From Liolophura sinensis (Eukaryota > Mollusca > Polyplacophora > Chitonida > Chitonidae): a DNA stretch of 64,000 bases. Position 1 is the stretch's first letter; every line of letters begins with the position of its first letter. Shown piece after piece: positions 1-10,215 of this stretch. The translations under genes were made by a program, and so were the position numbers. Below the pieces are notes generated by a model. It was not told the DNA's origin and searched no databases. It was given only the letters and a program-made list of their open reading frames with translations. The stretch lies in NCBI RefSeq assembly GCF_032854445.1, contig NC_088300.1:82315084-82379083 (forward strand), written 5' to 3'.

Positions 1-785
1 GGAATATACTTGTAATCTCAGTCACATAAGGAAAACAGCACAGTCTCTAGTCATAGAATATACTGGTAATCTCAGTCATATAAGGAAGACAGCACACAGT
101 CTCTAGTCATGGAACGGGCTGGTAACATCAGTCACATAAGGAAAATAGCACACTGACACGATAGTCATGGAATCGCCTAGTAAACTCAGTCATATAAGGA
201 AGACAGCATACAGTCTCTCTAGTCATGGAATATGCTGGTAATCTCAGTCACATAGGGAACTCAGCATACAGTCTCTCTAGTCATGGAATGGCCTGGTAGC
301 CTCAGTCATATAAGGAAAACAGCACACAGTCTCTAGTCATGGAACGTACTGGTTACCTCAGTCACATAAGGAAGACAACACAAAGTCTCTCTAGTCATAA
401 TATACTGGTAGCTTCAGTCACATAATGAATACACAGCATACAGTCTCTAGTCATGGAATATACTGGTAATCTGAGTCACATAAGGAAGACAACACAAAGT
501 CTCTCTAGTCATAATATACTGGTAATCTCATTCAGATAAGGAAGACAACACAAAGTCTCTCTACTCATGGAATATACTGGTAATCTCAGTCACATAAGGA
601 AAACAGCATACACTCTCTCTAGTCATGATGGAATATACTGGTATTCTCAGTACAATAAAGAAAACAACACACAGTCTCTCCAGTCATAAAATACGAGTAA
701 TCTCACTCACATAAGGAAGACAGCACAAAATCTCTCTAGTCATGGAATACACTGGTAATCTCAGTCAAATAAGGAAAACAGCATA
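1..785. repeat. Minisatellite, ~58-base unit (left part)
   Basis: About 13 imperfect copies of a 56-60 base unit. Each carries the recurring words 'ctggtaatctcagtcacata', 'aggaagacagcac' and 'tctctctagtcatgg'. The same array resumes at 11861, so it was one block before the Polinton inserted. No convincing coding potential is visible. Confidence 0.95.
781..785. repeat. Target-site duplication, left copy (GCATA)
   Basis: GCATA lies directly outside the left terminal repeat and is matched by GCATA directly outside the right one. The parent minisatellite contains 'cagcatacagtctctctag', so the duplicated bases belong to the target repeat. Tandem repeats make a short direct repeat easy to obtain by chance, but both copies abut the element ends exactly. 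Confidence 0.8.
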
Positions 786-946
786 AGTAGTATAGGGAAT
801 AGGGGTTCTGGCGCACCCTCCCCTTGGAAAATAGAGGCTCCCAGCCCCCATTCCCGGCGACGTCCAGAAGTTCTAGTATACACACTATAGGTTCTGGACC
901 ACCACCCCTTCGGGCCCTCCCCAGAACAAAATAAAGACCCCAAGCC
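786..946 (+). repeat. Polinton left terminal inverted repeat
   Basis: Matches the reverse complement of 11733-11855 over blocks such as 'cccggcgacgtccagaag', 'ttctagtataca' and 'ccctccccagaacaaaat'. It is about 37 bases longer than the right repeat. The extra part, near 805-840 (ggttctggcgcaccctcccc), resembles a second, internal copy of the 'ggttctggaccacc...ccctcccc' module. Confidence 0.9.
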
Positions 947-1013
947 CAATCTGGGGTTGTATTAGACATACCCACCGCATCGGGTATGCTTCTACACGAA
1001 GCGTCTATACAAC

Positions 1014-1292
1014 ATGCGAAAGAGTTACAATAACTGCCGGTGGCTTCTCATCGGCTCCACGGAGCTCTGTGGTAAGAGTTGTCTGGGGGAGTACTGCGGG
1101 GGTCACCTATACCGTCTGCGGCAGGGTCCTGGCACCCAGCCATGTATTAGCTGTGGTCGGGGCGTTAAAAACTGGTTTCGGCTTTGCATGGCCTGCGGAC
1201 TTAATAAGGTCCAGACGCGTGAAAGGAAGTGAAGGCACAAGGCTTTCTTGGAAGAGTTCAAACGGCTGGCGGCTATAGGAATTTACAATTAG
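1014..1292 (+). pseudogene. Cys-rich small Polinton protein, in-frame stop
   Basis: The frame starts at ATG 1014 and is open to a TGA at 1230-1232, then stays open in the same frame to TAG at 1290-1292. That gives about 92 codons with one internal stop. It has a dense Cys/Gly pattern (C..SC.RG...W...C..CG) typical of a zinc-binding ribbon, followed by a Lys/Arg/Glu-rich helix after the stop. It is the first gene inside the left terminal repeat and precedes the polymerase gene. I recognise it as a recurring small gene of such elements but know no function; nucleic-acid binding is inference. Confidence 0.6.
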
Positions 1293-1298
1293 AGAGTC

Positions 1299-3351
1299 GT
1301 GTGCATAGTTACACCGAAGCGTACAATGAACCACCATAAAAAAGCGCGAGCACTACGGGAGGAGTTTCAGATGCTCCTAGGTGTGCGGCCCAAGTACCCA
1401 TGGTCCCGCAATGCCTTGGAAGAATTGCAGGGGATCCTCGACAGGCATAAAATGGCTGTGGCTGAGTTGAACTCCCGAAGTAACGAGGAGTTGAAGCAAG
1501 ACGTCAAAAACCCGCTCAGTAATGAGGGGTTGAAGCAAGACGCCAAGAACCTCCTCAGTAACGAGGAGTTGGATGAATTGCTAGGCAGAATACTGGGCGA
1601 AAAGAAACTAGAATTCACTAACACCGGCCGGGCTATAAGGAATCTCCTCCGGGCCTGGGAGATGGGCGTACCCGAAGGTGTTTGGACGGACCCAATAGCC
1701 TTCTTAGAAGAAATTCGAGCCATTAGTCGCCAGAAGCTAGAAGAAGAGATCCTGGTACTCAGCGGGGTTAAGTTCCAACTAGGCCTCAGGGTTCAGCTGC
1801 GAAAAGCCCACGCCGATGGCAGTTAAGAGTATACCAGCCCAGTACTCTACAGCAAACAGGAGGCCCTCTTAGAGGCTGGTGACATTGACGGGGCTCTAGA
1901 TAGGGCCTTCCCCACCATCCAGGAGGTGCTGCAAAAATGGACACAGCGAGGGTCAGGGTGGGTTGTCAATAGCGTGCAAACACTGGCTTGACATGGGTAT
2001 CAACCACTGAGAGGCGGGTCCTACATCCCTACCTGCAGCTGTGAGTAACAAGAAAGCAGTCATCAATGTGAAGACGAAGACGACGACTGCCTCCGATTGG
2101 CACTCCGATCTGCCGCCCGGGACCCTCAGACACCAACAAAGTATCCCACCAATGATGGTCTTGACTTTGGGGGATCGACACCCCAACGCCCATCTCTCAG
2201 ATCCCTAAAGTGGAGGAAAAGAACGACCTCGCCATCAACGTGTTCGGGTGGGACAAGGGTGTGATCGTGCATCGTCTCAGCAAGCAGCCCGGCGACACGC
2301 CCTGAATCAATCTGCTGCTGATTGGGAAGGCAGGCAAATTCCATTATACGTGGATAAAAGATCTCGATCGTCTCCTTTTCCAAGAAAGTAAGACACGAAA
2401 TCGCAAACACTTCTGCGAGCGCTGTCTACACGGTTACAAAAGGGAGGACAAGCTCGAGGCGCATAAGCCGGAATGCCGAGGGGTTGGCCAGATGGCGGTG
2501 AAGGTGGAAATGCCCCAGGAGGGGGAAAACAAGTTCACCTTTCAGAACCACCACAAACAGCTACCGGCCCCCGTTCATCATATATGCCGACTTCGAGGCT
2601 GACCAGAAAGGTTGAAGGCCCGCCGCCGTCACCTACAGAGAGCAGCACTCAAAAGACTCAGCACCACAAGCCCTGCAGTTACTGCTATGTTGTGGTGCAT
2701 TGCGACACAAAACCTCCTGTGGAATACAGAGCCTCTGACGCGACGCAACACTTCCTCAGAGCTCTAGGGCAGGAGGAGCGGGAAATCCAAAATGTTCTAG
2801 CTAACCCTATATCCATGAGGATGACTCCCCAGGACTGGCAGGCCCACAACAACGCCGCAACCTGCCACGTGTGTGAGAAGTCTCTAGGCGCCGATTCTGT
2901 GCGCGATCACTGCCATATCACCGGCAAGTACAGAGGCGTGGCCCATAACGCATGCAACCTAAAGTATCGGCTGGGTCCCAAGACAGCCATACCAGTAGTC
3001 TTCCACAACCTACGGGGCTACGACGGGCACCTCCAGATGCAAGCCATAAGTAAGGTGGAGGGCCGCATCTCCTGCATCCCCAACAACACGGAAAAGTACA
3101 TCTCCTTCTCGCTGGGGCAGCTCCACTTCATCGACAGTGTTCAATTCTTACCGACTTCCCTTGACAATCTGGTTGAGGCCAACAAACCTGAGGCTTTCCA
3201 CATCACAGCCCGGTATGAGCCCGCCGAAGAAAAACGAAAGCTACTCATGCGCAAGGGTGTCTACCCCTATGGGTATATGGACTCCTGGAAGTGCTTTGAC
3301 GAGTCCAGCCTCCCACCCAAAGAGGCTTTCTACAGTAAGCTCAAAGTCTGA
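1299..3351 (+). pseudogene. Protein-primed family-B DNA polymerase, N-terminal half only, multiply frameshifted
   Basis: Intact, this enzyme would copy the element from a protein primer. A first open segment (1299-1826; the likelier start is ATG 1326) encodes a charged helical N-terminus. From 1830 to 2470 the coding signal continues but switches frame repeatedly and contains stops. It includes a C..C...H....C zinc-finger-like stretch near 2410-2480 and the ExoI motif (YADFEA) near 2580-2600. The last open segment (2473-3351) carries a C-X2-C...H-C-H zinc/HNH-like module (CHVCEKS, RDHCHITGK), the VFHNLRGYDGH motif and the FIDSVQFL motif of the exonuclease region. Coding stops at the KEAFYSKL block (3351). 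The palm domain motifs expected downstream are absent, and the sequence runs straight into the end of the convergent integrase gene. Confidence 0.85.
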
Positions 3352-4311
3352 GTATCGAGAGGCATTATAAGCAACTCCTCACAAACGAATCCCCGTCGCG
3401 GGCCATCCGATGTATCGTCTAGATAGTACAGCACGGGTTCATTAGGCTTTGTGACAGAGCGCCCAAGCCGATATATCTCTAGAGACCAGACAGGATCAGT
3501 CGCGCGACGGCGGCCACCCTCCAGCTCTCCAGGCTGATAGAGATAACGAACGCCAACACCCTCGGGGATCTTTCGCTCATTAAGTCCAACGGGACGACCT
3601 GGAACCGCCGAGGAAGGCTTATGGGGCACCCCTTTTGCCTTGATGGTGTCTTTCAGCTTTTCACCGATCAGTCTCATTGTCTCGTTATTCAGAGCGGCAA
3701 CAACAGAGGGCAGCCGAGCCACCCATTCAGTAGACCGCTGTTCAGGAGGGAGGCGCATCTCCTGGGCGTACTGATGTCCAAAGAGCCGCTCAGCCAGAGT
3801 ACGGTTGAAACGCTCCACTATGCCTTGGTCTCGGTGGATATCCACGCAGCCTCGGCGGTTGGCTCACTGCACCCATGAACTCGCGCCCAGGGTCAACTTA
3901 TAGAAGCTTCGGCCATCGAAGGGGTCCCCGCTTGTAAATGCGAGAGAGAGCATCAGCGACTTCTTTGGAATCTTTAGTAGCCAGAGGTTCCGCCTCCTTG
4001 TAGCGAGAAGCGACATCAACAACTGTCAACATGTACTTATACAGCTTCCGGCCTCGCCGATCATGTGGTAGAAGTAGAAGATCGGCTTGGTGGATGTCAT
4101 TCGGCGTGGAAACATCCAACATAGGCCTCGGTATTTTTCGGGGGCGAGGCAGGTATATCTGCCAGATAGCCTGCTTTTTCAGCCAGGCCCGGACGACATC
4201 TTCGGAGGCTTTAGCCGCAGTGGAAAGTTTCTGGATGGCCGCGTGACCCTTCCAGTACCCACGAGGGCTGTAGTAGATATTTGCCAGGCGAGCAGACACC
4301 TTACTAGCCAT
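3330..4311 (-). pseudogene. Retroviral-type integrase (rve), broken
   Basis: The enzyme joins element ends to target DNA. The first segment starts at ATG 4311 and contains the first catalytic Asp (QADLL) and the VVDVASRY strand. It meets an in-frame stop at about 3898. The same frame continues with the second catalytic Asp region (VDPGREF, about 3880), then a frame change near 3850 leads to the segment 3330-3845. That segment has the catalytic Glu (QGIVERFN), a basic C-terminal domain and a GFVCEELL end. All three D,D,E residues are therefore present but on separate reading segments. The gene is convergent with the truncated polymerase, and the last few codons overlap the deletion junction at about 3345-3360. 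Confidence 0.9.
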
Positions 4312-4452
4312 GTCATCACAGTATTCTAGCAGCCCTCTAACAGATTTGCGACGAAAAAGATGTTAATCGTCGCGGAATATTTGCGTGCGCAGAACCACCT
4401 CACTACTAAGATTGTGCCTGCCATACGGTGAGTCCGGCAGAGTCAGTTCGGA
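4312..4452. other. Intergenic stretch upstream of the integrase
   Basis: Short spacer between the integrase start and the 3' end of the next minus-strand gene. The integrase frame stays open upstream of ATG 4311 for about 50 bases, so an earlier start is possible. No motif recognised. Confidence 0.4.
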
Positions 4453-4893
4453 CTACTTGCTGAGTTTTGCGATTCCGTAACTCACACCCCCAACCACACA
4501 CATTCCCAGGATGACGAAGGTCATCTTGCGGTGTTTTTGATCTTCACTAGGCACATAGAAATCGGAGAGCTGTGGCTCTGAGCCCAGCAGCGCGTCGCGT
4601 GCAAGGGTTTTACCCGTGACCCTAGAATACTCGCGGATTGCAGCGTCGACATCCCGGAACGTATGGACAACATGTCCCTGGCGGCAGAGTTCATCGTTGA
4701 TTTAGTCCAAGCGCTCAGTGCGCTTTCTGGCCCATTTTTCCTGGGCGGCTTGGAGCTGCTCTACAGCGCGGTCATGGCGCCTCCGCTCTTCGTCAACACC
4801 GAACCTCCTAAGCATCGAAAACATATAGCTGCTCCCGCTGAAGGCCAAAGCGTTTACGAGGGCGCCGCCCATCATCATTGCGATGGAGGCCAT
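4453..4893 (-). pseudogene. Small two-membrane-segment Polinton protein, in-frame stop
   Basis: Starts at ATG 4893 with a small-residue hydrophobic segment (MASIAMMMGGALVNALAF). A charged helix rich in Arg/Glu/Gln follows, and a stop at 4702-4704 interrupts it. The same frame stays open to TAG at 4453-4455 and ends with a second hydrophobic segment (MTFVILGMCVVGGVSYGIA). Total about 147 codons. I recognise it as a recurring small minus-strand gene downstream of the capsid genes. A membrane or virion-associated role is inference. Confidence 0.65.
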
Positions 4894-4978
4894 TACTACT
4901 TGATTATATTGGGAGGAAGGAGCCCTTGTTTAATTAGCAGGTCCTACATCTGCAATGACCATGCCGATGTCCATGCTG

Positions 4979-5402
4979 CTATATATAGAAAGGGTTGCAA
5001 CGTGTATTCAAATGGAGATTCTTTTCTTGCGGCGTGATATCTGCACGCGGTGTAATATCTGCACCTCGTGCTGTATAGCGGCTGCACCACACGCGTAGAA
5101 ACACTAGCACTGCAAGGCTGCCAACGCCTAATAACGCCAAGGGCGCCCTCCAGTCGGTGATTTGATGTGCCTTCGTAGAATCTGGTTCCTTCGCAGCCTC
5201 CTTCGGTGGAATCAGCTGCGCCAAGCAAAGCAGCCTTTGCCTCGCGAAGCTCGTCCTTGAGCTTTTCAGCCTTGGCCTTTCTCGCTGCAGCACCCGCTTG
5301 AACCACAGCGACTTTTTGGGGATTCTTCGCAGGGCCGTCATTCGTAGAATCCGCTGTCACCCCCTTCACTTTCTTCGGACCTTCCGGATTCATTGTACTC
5401 AT
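4979..5402 (-). pseudogene. Coiled-coil plus single-TM small protein, frameshifted
   Basis: Begins at ATG 5402 (MSTMNPEGPKK). A Lys/Ala/Glu-rich helical segment (AARKAKAEKLKDELREAKAA) comes first. Around 5190-5215 the coding signal jumps frame and continues into one clear transmembrane segment (APLALLGVGSLAVLVFLRVW), then a basic tail to the stop at 4979. One indel is enough to explain the break. No family name recognised. It belongs to the same minus-strand block as its neighbours. Confidence 0.55.
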
Positions 5403-5421
5403 GTTCCTCTGGATCATACGG

Positions 5422-5964
5422 CTAATTTCTAGGACAGCAGTGGTGTTCAAATGAGCAGTGCTCAGCAGTGGTCAGCGCCATGGTTAACAGTGCCAAGTAC
5501 TTACCATAGCAGTAGTATAGCCAGCAGCTAGCACTGCTAAGCGCCTGTTCAACAAATGGGTCGGTGGCGAGCTGTGCCATGAGCATTGGTCGATTCTCGG
5601 GTGGGATTGGTAGGAGCCAGCTGGCCGCCCTTACATTTGATCTCAAGAACATACCTCAGAGACCGTTAACCATCCGCGCACCGAGCATAGCCTCGTACCG
5701 GGAGTGCAGCCTTTCAACGTCTTCGTCGCTCATGGCGTCGATCCCAGTGGCTATTACGTCTTTTCCCAGATATCGCTTGGCCTGCCCACCCACAGCAAGT
5801 GCGGCCAGCCTATCCCTGAGCTGCCGTGCATCATCTTGTTGGCTGGGGCCGGGCTGTTGGCTGGGGCCAGGCTCCTCCTCTGCACCCAGAATCTCGTCTA
5901 TAAGCTCGTCGGTGTCAATGCTTAATACGTAGGGGCGTCTACGTCTAATATATAATCTTAGATG
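5422..5964 (-). pseudogene. Unassigned conserved Polinton protein, in-frame stop, start lost
   Basis: An open frame runs from just after a stop at 5965-5967 with no ATG near the expected N-terminus. It starts in a basic stretch (RRRRPYVLSIDTDELIDEIL). A PGPSQQ-repeat linker and a helical region (MSDEDVERLHSRYEAMLG) follow. A TGA occurs in frame near 5658-5660 and the frame continues (MFLRSNVRAASWLLPIPP) to 5422. The arginine-rich start suggests nucleic-acid binding (inference). It lies immediately downstream of the ATPase gene. Confidence 0.55.
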
Positions 5965-6561
5965 TTACGGGCGTATCAGTCATTAGCAGGAGCTTAGAAT
6001 GCGGATTGTTCTTGAGCTTCTGTCGAATCTCTGCCTTTTCACTCTTGGCCTCGATGATGTGGTTCTCCTCCAGGCATTCGTTGAACGAGTGCCGATCTTT
6101 TTGCAGTGGAATAAAGCCACCCACCTTGTCTGCTTGCGAAAGTCTTTGAGGACGGCGTTGTATTTCTGAGTGAGGATCCAGACGCTTTGCTTTGCATGAC
6201 GGCCCGAGAAAGCCATGAATGACAGCATTTTTTGTTTCTTCTTCATCGCCTCCAACGCGCTACAATCATCGATGATGTATAGGGTGGGCTCCCCCTCGAA
6301 CAATCTGTAGAAAGATCTCAGGCATTCGTTTAGCTGCTCGCCGGGGTCAAAACAATAGACCTCTGGGTCAGACAGTATCCATCGCCGCCGGTACGCATCG
6401 TTATGCTTAAGAGTTGGGCACAGGATCACAATGTGATGAAAGAAACCGCGGAAAGGGCCCTCAAGCAGGTCCAGCACAAAGACTGTTTTGCCGCAGTTTG
6501 TCTGCCCACAGATAATCGCGCAGTGGGCGTCATCAATAAAGCGCGCTAACGAATCTACCAT
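5945..6561 (-). pseudogene. FtsK/HerA-superfamily genome-packaging ATPase, one frameshift
   Basis: Intact, it would power DNA packaging into a capsid. Starts at ATG 6561. Walker A is GQTNCGKT (residues ~19-26) and Walker B is LYIIDDCS (~95-102). The region SGRHAKQSVWILTQKYN matches sensor elements of this family. Around 6099-6103 an A5 run (T5 on the plus strand) appears to carry one extra base. The proper C-terminus continues in the next frame and stops at 5945-5947, giving about 205 codons, normal for the family. The start overlaps the capsid gene end by about 29 bases. Confidence 0.88.
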
Positions 6562-7792
6562 TCTGGATGTGCAGCTTTGCGTCCATGATCACATAGAGCT
6601 ATACGTTCAACGCTGGGATCTTCTCTCTCTTTTGTCACCTGTATCGTAATCCCCTCGCTGGCGTTCAGAACGCGCCTCCCACTGCCATGCAGCTTGTCAT
6701 CGTCGCTTGGCCGAAGGTCAAGCCAGAAGGCGTGCTTGTGCGTCAAGAACTCTTCCAGGGAGACGTCTGCCAAGCTTAAGTCTTTAATGACCGTGGCCAC
6801 CTGAGGGTCCCACTTCCGTAGGGGTGAGCTGGTGAAGAACCTCTGGACCTCGCCCCATTGCTGGTACACCCGCATGCCCTGGCTGTACAACTGATTGGGG
6901 ACCCCTTCTATTATGACTTCTACTTTGGTGATCTTCGGGTTGTAGAAGGATTCCGACCTCCTCTTCCACAGGGTTCCTTTAGTCTCAGACAGCATGAGGA
7001 TGCCCTTCATTGCTCTCGCAGGCGTGTTCAGGTTTATGTTCCAGAGAGTATCAGACTTGTCCTTCACACACTTTCGGTGGCGGAGGACGCGATCATACAG
7101 AATGGAGACGCCCCCGCCAAACTGGGTGCGGATCTGTCTAGCGAGCTCCTCTTCGGTGACCATATCGAACTCCAGGCTGATGTTATCAATGGTGTAAGTC
7201 GCGTCGTCATCGCCTGTTTTCTGGATGACCCGCCTGTAATCGTTGAACGTCAGTTCGTAATCCAGTCGGTCGGCCAAGGCACTCTGATAGAATGGCATGT
7301 GGCTATCTAGAAGCTCAATGTCTAGCGGGATGTGGAACTGGCGGCAGCGATGGCTTTTTCTCCAGTATCGTTGTCATCTGCTTCCTCCACTACGACTCGA
7401 AGTTTAAGCATGCTTTCACTGCCGATGCCTTGGTAGGCCACATTCCGCCGTTCGTTTTTGGTCAGCCATAAGTAGCAATGAAAGACATCAGAGTCGTCGA
7501 TGGACATTACCTCATTCCCGCTGATTCTGATCATGGTTTTCTTGACTACTGCGTGTCCGAGATTCCCGAACACCACAGTGGTTGAAATGATCGCGATCGA
7601 GAAGGCCAAGAACACGGTACCGGGCACAATGACGTCATTTGGGCCGAGGTTGGGGAAGCGGACCAAGAGTTGTTGATTCTAGTCGATCTTACTCGGGTTG
7701 TTGGTGACGACCAAGGACTGCCGTACACCTTGCACCCCCCGAGGCTTACGGAGTGTTCTGAAGGGGTTTAGCTTGTGTCCGTATGCATCCAT
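6533..7792 (-). pseudogene. Major capsid protein (double jelly-roll type), broken in at least three places
   Basis: Likely start ATG 7792 (MDAYGHKLNP), about 420 codons, a normal size for the family. The N-terminal part has an in-frame stop at 7679-7681. It continues as LVRFPNLGPNDVIVPGTVF, then shifts frame near 7320. The block HIPLDIELLDSHMPFYQSAL through RLDYELTFNDY resembles the region joining the two jelly rolls in virus-type capsid proteins. Further blocks (DTLWNINLNTPAR, HGSGRRVLNASEGITIQ) are characteristic of this element lineage. A last frame change near 6600 leads to the original stop at 6533-6535, overlapping the ATPase start. The capsid assignment rests on recalled family features, not on an alignment. 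Confidence 0.75.
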
Positions 7793-7835
7793 TATTGTAT
7801 TGAAGGTATACCTTGCAATGTTCAATACGAGGATT
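7793..7835. promoter_or_regulatory. Divergent promoter gap between capsid and membrane-protein genes
   Basis: A 43-base AT-rich gap between two outward-facing starts (ATG 7792 on minus, ATG 7836 on plus). Any promoters for both must lie here or inside the coding ends. No defined box recognised. Confidence 0.4.
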
Positions 7836-8333
7836 ATGGCAGACTTCGACTTAGATGATCCGGTGTTCGGCGACGCCCAAGAGGACAACAAAGGAGGACA
7901 ACACAGACGATCGATCGCATCCTACACAAGGATACCACTCTGGCCGAGCGCGTCCACACCCTCTTTCGAGAGCAGGGAATAACCGTGGTCTCCATTCTCA
8001 CGGCAATTGGGATGGCGATCTCGACACTGGGGCTAGCGATAAAGTTGGCGCTGACTGGTGGGTCCGGCGGCACCTCCACCCGACGGGCGTGGTCTTAAAG
8101 AATGGGTGAAAAAGCATCTCCAGTCCCTGGCGCGCGCCCTTGGCAAGCTGGCTGGGAAGGCTGCCGCTGCGATTCCGGGTATTATTGGCAGTATCGTGTC
8201 CTGGCTACTGAACCTTCTCCGGAAAGCGGCTGGGTGGCTGACCGATAATGTCTGGGCTCTAGTCGTCGCAGTAGGTGGCCTAATGCTTGTGGCTGTTCGC
8301 AAGTATTTAACGCATAGTCCACAGCAGCAGTAA
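7836..8333 (+). pseudogene. Amphipathic membrane protein of Polinton, two frameshifts
   Basis: Starts at ATG 7836 (MADFDLDDPVFG). The frame changes near 7890-7915, after which a hydrophobic segment is seen (ITVVSILTAIGMAISTLGLA). It changes again near 8070-8090 and ends with an Ala/Lys/Leu amphipathic stretch (LQSLARALGKLAGKAAAAIP) and a strong TM segment (VWALVVAVGGLMLVAV) to the stop at 8333. Intact size about 165 codons. The amphipathic C-terminal half would suit a membrane-active virion protein; that role is inference. It converges on, and overlaps by 27 bases, the next minus-strand gene. Confidence 0.6.
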
Positions 8334-9601
8334 GCTGATACCAACCCCAGCGGCAACGATGGCTGTCTTCTCCGCATCGTGATTCTTTTCCTTTGAAAAA
8401 AAAGGGGTTCGGCTGCAGCAACGCGCGTGGTGGGTGGTGGGACGCTTTCTTGTGGCTCAACGATCCCGTGGGAAGGTACGCGCTTGTGCAAAGTGGGCGG
8501 CACTTTAGCGTTCACACCCTCATTGGCGCCTAGCTTCTGGTCCTCTGTGCCCACGACGATGTTGTAGTTCGCCACATGGCCGATCTGCAGAAGCATGTCG
8601 CTGGGGACCAGATATAGGCCTATGCCATACACAAAGTCTACAGTGCTCCCGGAATACTGTAGCACGTCCTGGTAGCGTCTGATAGCAGACGGAAGGTCGA
8701 TCAGAGAGGAAATAGCATCTTCAACGTTCGCGGCAAACTGTTTTTGCGCGTCGAAGGCTGTGCCCGTGCCTAGAATATGCGCCCTTGTTTGTGCTTGGGC
8801 GCCTAAAATAGACCACACGTATGTCCGGATGGAATCGTTTAGGCGCTCTACGCCCAGCTGCGTGAATCCTTGGGATTTGTCGGCAATGAACGACGCCCAA
8901 GCCTCCTCGGCGTCCTGCTCGATGTAGTCGACGTGCAGCGCTGTAGGCTTTCTAGAGAACGACATCCTGCTCGGATCGAAGGTCCCATCGCCAATGGGGC
9001 TGTAGCCCGTTCTCATGATATAGTAATATGCCACTCCAAGGCCGTGATTCACCCCCCTGCGCCTCCAGTCTGTGTGCGCATCTACGTGGAACTCCCTACA
9101 AATCCTCTCATAGGCCCTCTCGTCGTGGGGGTTTTTGAATGCCGCCCACGCTCTGTCTTGCGGCAGGGGGGCCTGGATCTCTTCTAAGATCCGCCTAACT
9201 TGGTAATACACATGGAACGTGTACAGGGCCCTTATTTGTTGGTCGGGGGCGAGAAGATGGTCTTTTACAGAGACGCCACAGCCCGTGGTTGCGCACCAGA
9301 CCGCGAAGTTCACTTGGTTCTGCCAAAATTGCATAGGATTGGTGTTCCAGGCCCGAACAATGTCATTGCTGGTTATCTGTGGCAGCCGGTACTTGGCCAA
9401 CACATCTGTGAACTGGACTGGAAAGGCCTTCTTTTCATTGATGTAGATGTCAAATCGCGTGAGCTGCTCTGCGTGGGTTTGGATACTATGAAATGCCCTG
9501 GCCTTGTAAGTGGCCTCTCTATTGAACCTGTAAGTCTCGCTGTTCATCGTGGCTAAAACGTTCATCACATTGACTGACATTCTAAATGGGGCACAGCACA
9601 C
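8307..9601 (-). pseudogene. Large conserved Polinton protein with C-terminal TM, one frameshift
   Basis: Open from 9601 (possible starts 9601, 9580, 9547). About 380 residues read without interruption through blocks such as YRLPQITSNDIVRAWNTNPM, ERLNDSIRTYVWSILGAQAQ and DLPSAIRRYQDVLQYSGS. Near 8395-8402 an A8 run breaks the frame. In the neighbouring frame the protein ends in a TM segment (AIVAAGVGISLLLLW) and stops at 8307-8309. The open extension of the uncorrected frame down to 8033 is antisense to the gene at 7836-8333 and is not real. This is one of the best-preserved genes here. I recognise it as a standard gene of this lineage; its function is unknown to me. Confidence 0.7.
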
Positions 9602-10215
9602 GCTGCCTCATGCCCTTAACAACCTTGACGGCCGCCTTAAAACCGCCCTTCGCGAGATAACATTCTACCCGAACTGGGTGAATATCTACTCCGGAGTGGG
9701 CTTCTTGCTTGATGGCAAATATGTTGAAGTGTCGAAGGGCTACTACAATGTCTGTATGCTGGACAAGGGTATATTCCGCCCGCATGGAGTTTCTCTGGAA
9801 ATAAATGAAGCTACGGGCCGCCTAGTCCTTACCCTCCCTAGAAATGCCATCATAACACTCCTAGAGTTTGCCCCCATCTCAGGGTTCTCCAACGGGAATA
9901 GGCCTAGAGAGGGGACTGTGGAAGGTGATAAGCCATCTAACGGTCCCGCAAAAAGAAGCCTTCGTGCATTTAGATGAACTGAGCACTTCAGAAAATGTGA
10001 GAATAACCTCAGGTTTCAGTGGCGGTTCCACACTACTTCAGGCCATCGCCGTGACTGGTGAAGGGATTAACTGCGGGAAGACGGTTTCATTTCCCAACCC
10101 ACAGTACAAAACCTTGCGCGCCGACTATATAACGCACTTGACCGTGGCACTTTTAGACAAAGACGGCAAGTATATGAATGTAGGGTACCTCAGTGCTACC
10201 CTAGAAATACAATGA
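9549..10215 (+). pseudogene. Minor capsid (single jelly-roll/penton) candidate, frameshifted, no ATG
   Basis: Coding signal begins near 9549 with no in-frame ATG (the first codon of the clear frame is GTG), so the start is mutated. It includes RLKTALREITFYPNWVNIYS and PKGYYN-like blocks to about 9890. There it shifts frame and continues (GLERGLWKVISHLTVPQKEA, FVHLDELSTSENV) to the stop at 10215, whose last bases form an ATGA overlap with the next gene. About 220 codons and beta-rich. Minor-capsid function is inferred from size, composition and position. Confidence 0.5.

Noticed and set aside
3621-3878. Plus-strand frame inside the integrase
   Set aside because: Antisense to recognisable integrase sequence.
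6858-7310. 150-codon plus-strand frame
   Set aside because: Shadow of the capsid-like gene on the minus strand.
8033-8306. C-terminal 90 codons of the 522-codon frame starting at 9601
   Set aside because: Antisense to a recognisable gene (7836-8333). The real C-terminus is in the neighbouring frame and stops at 8307.
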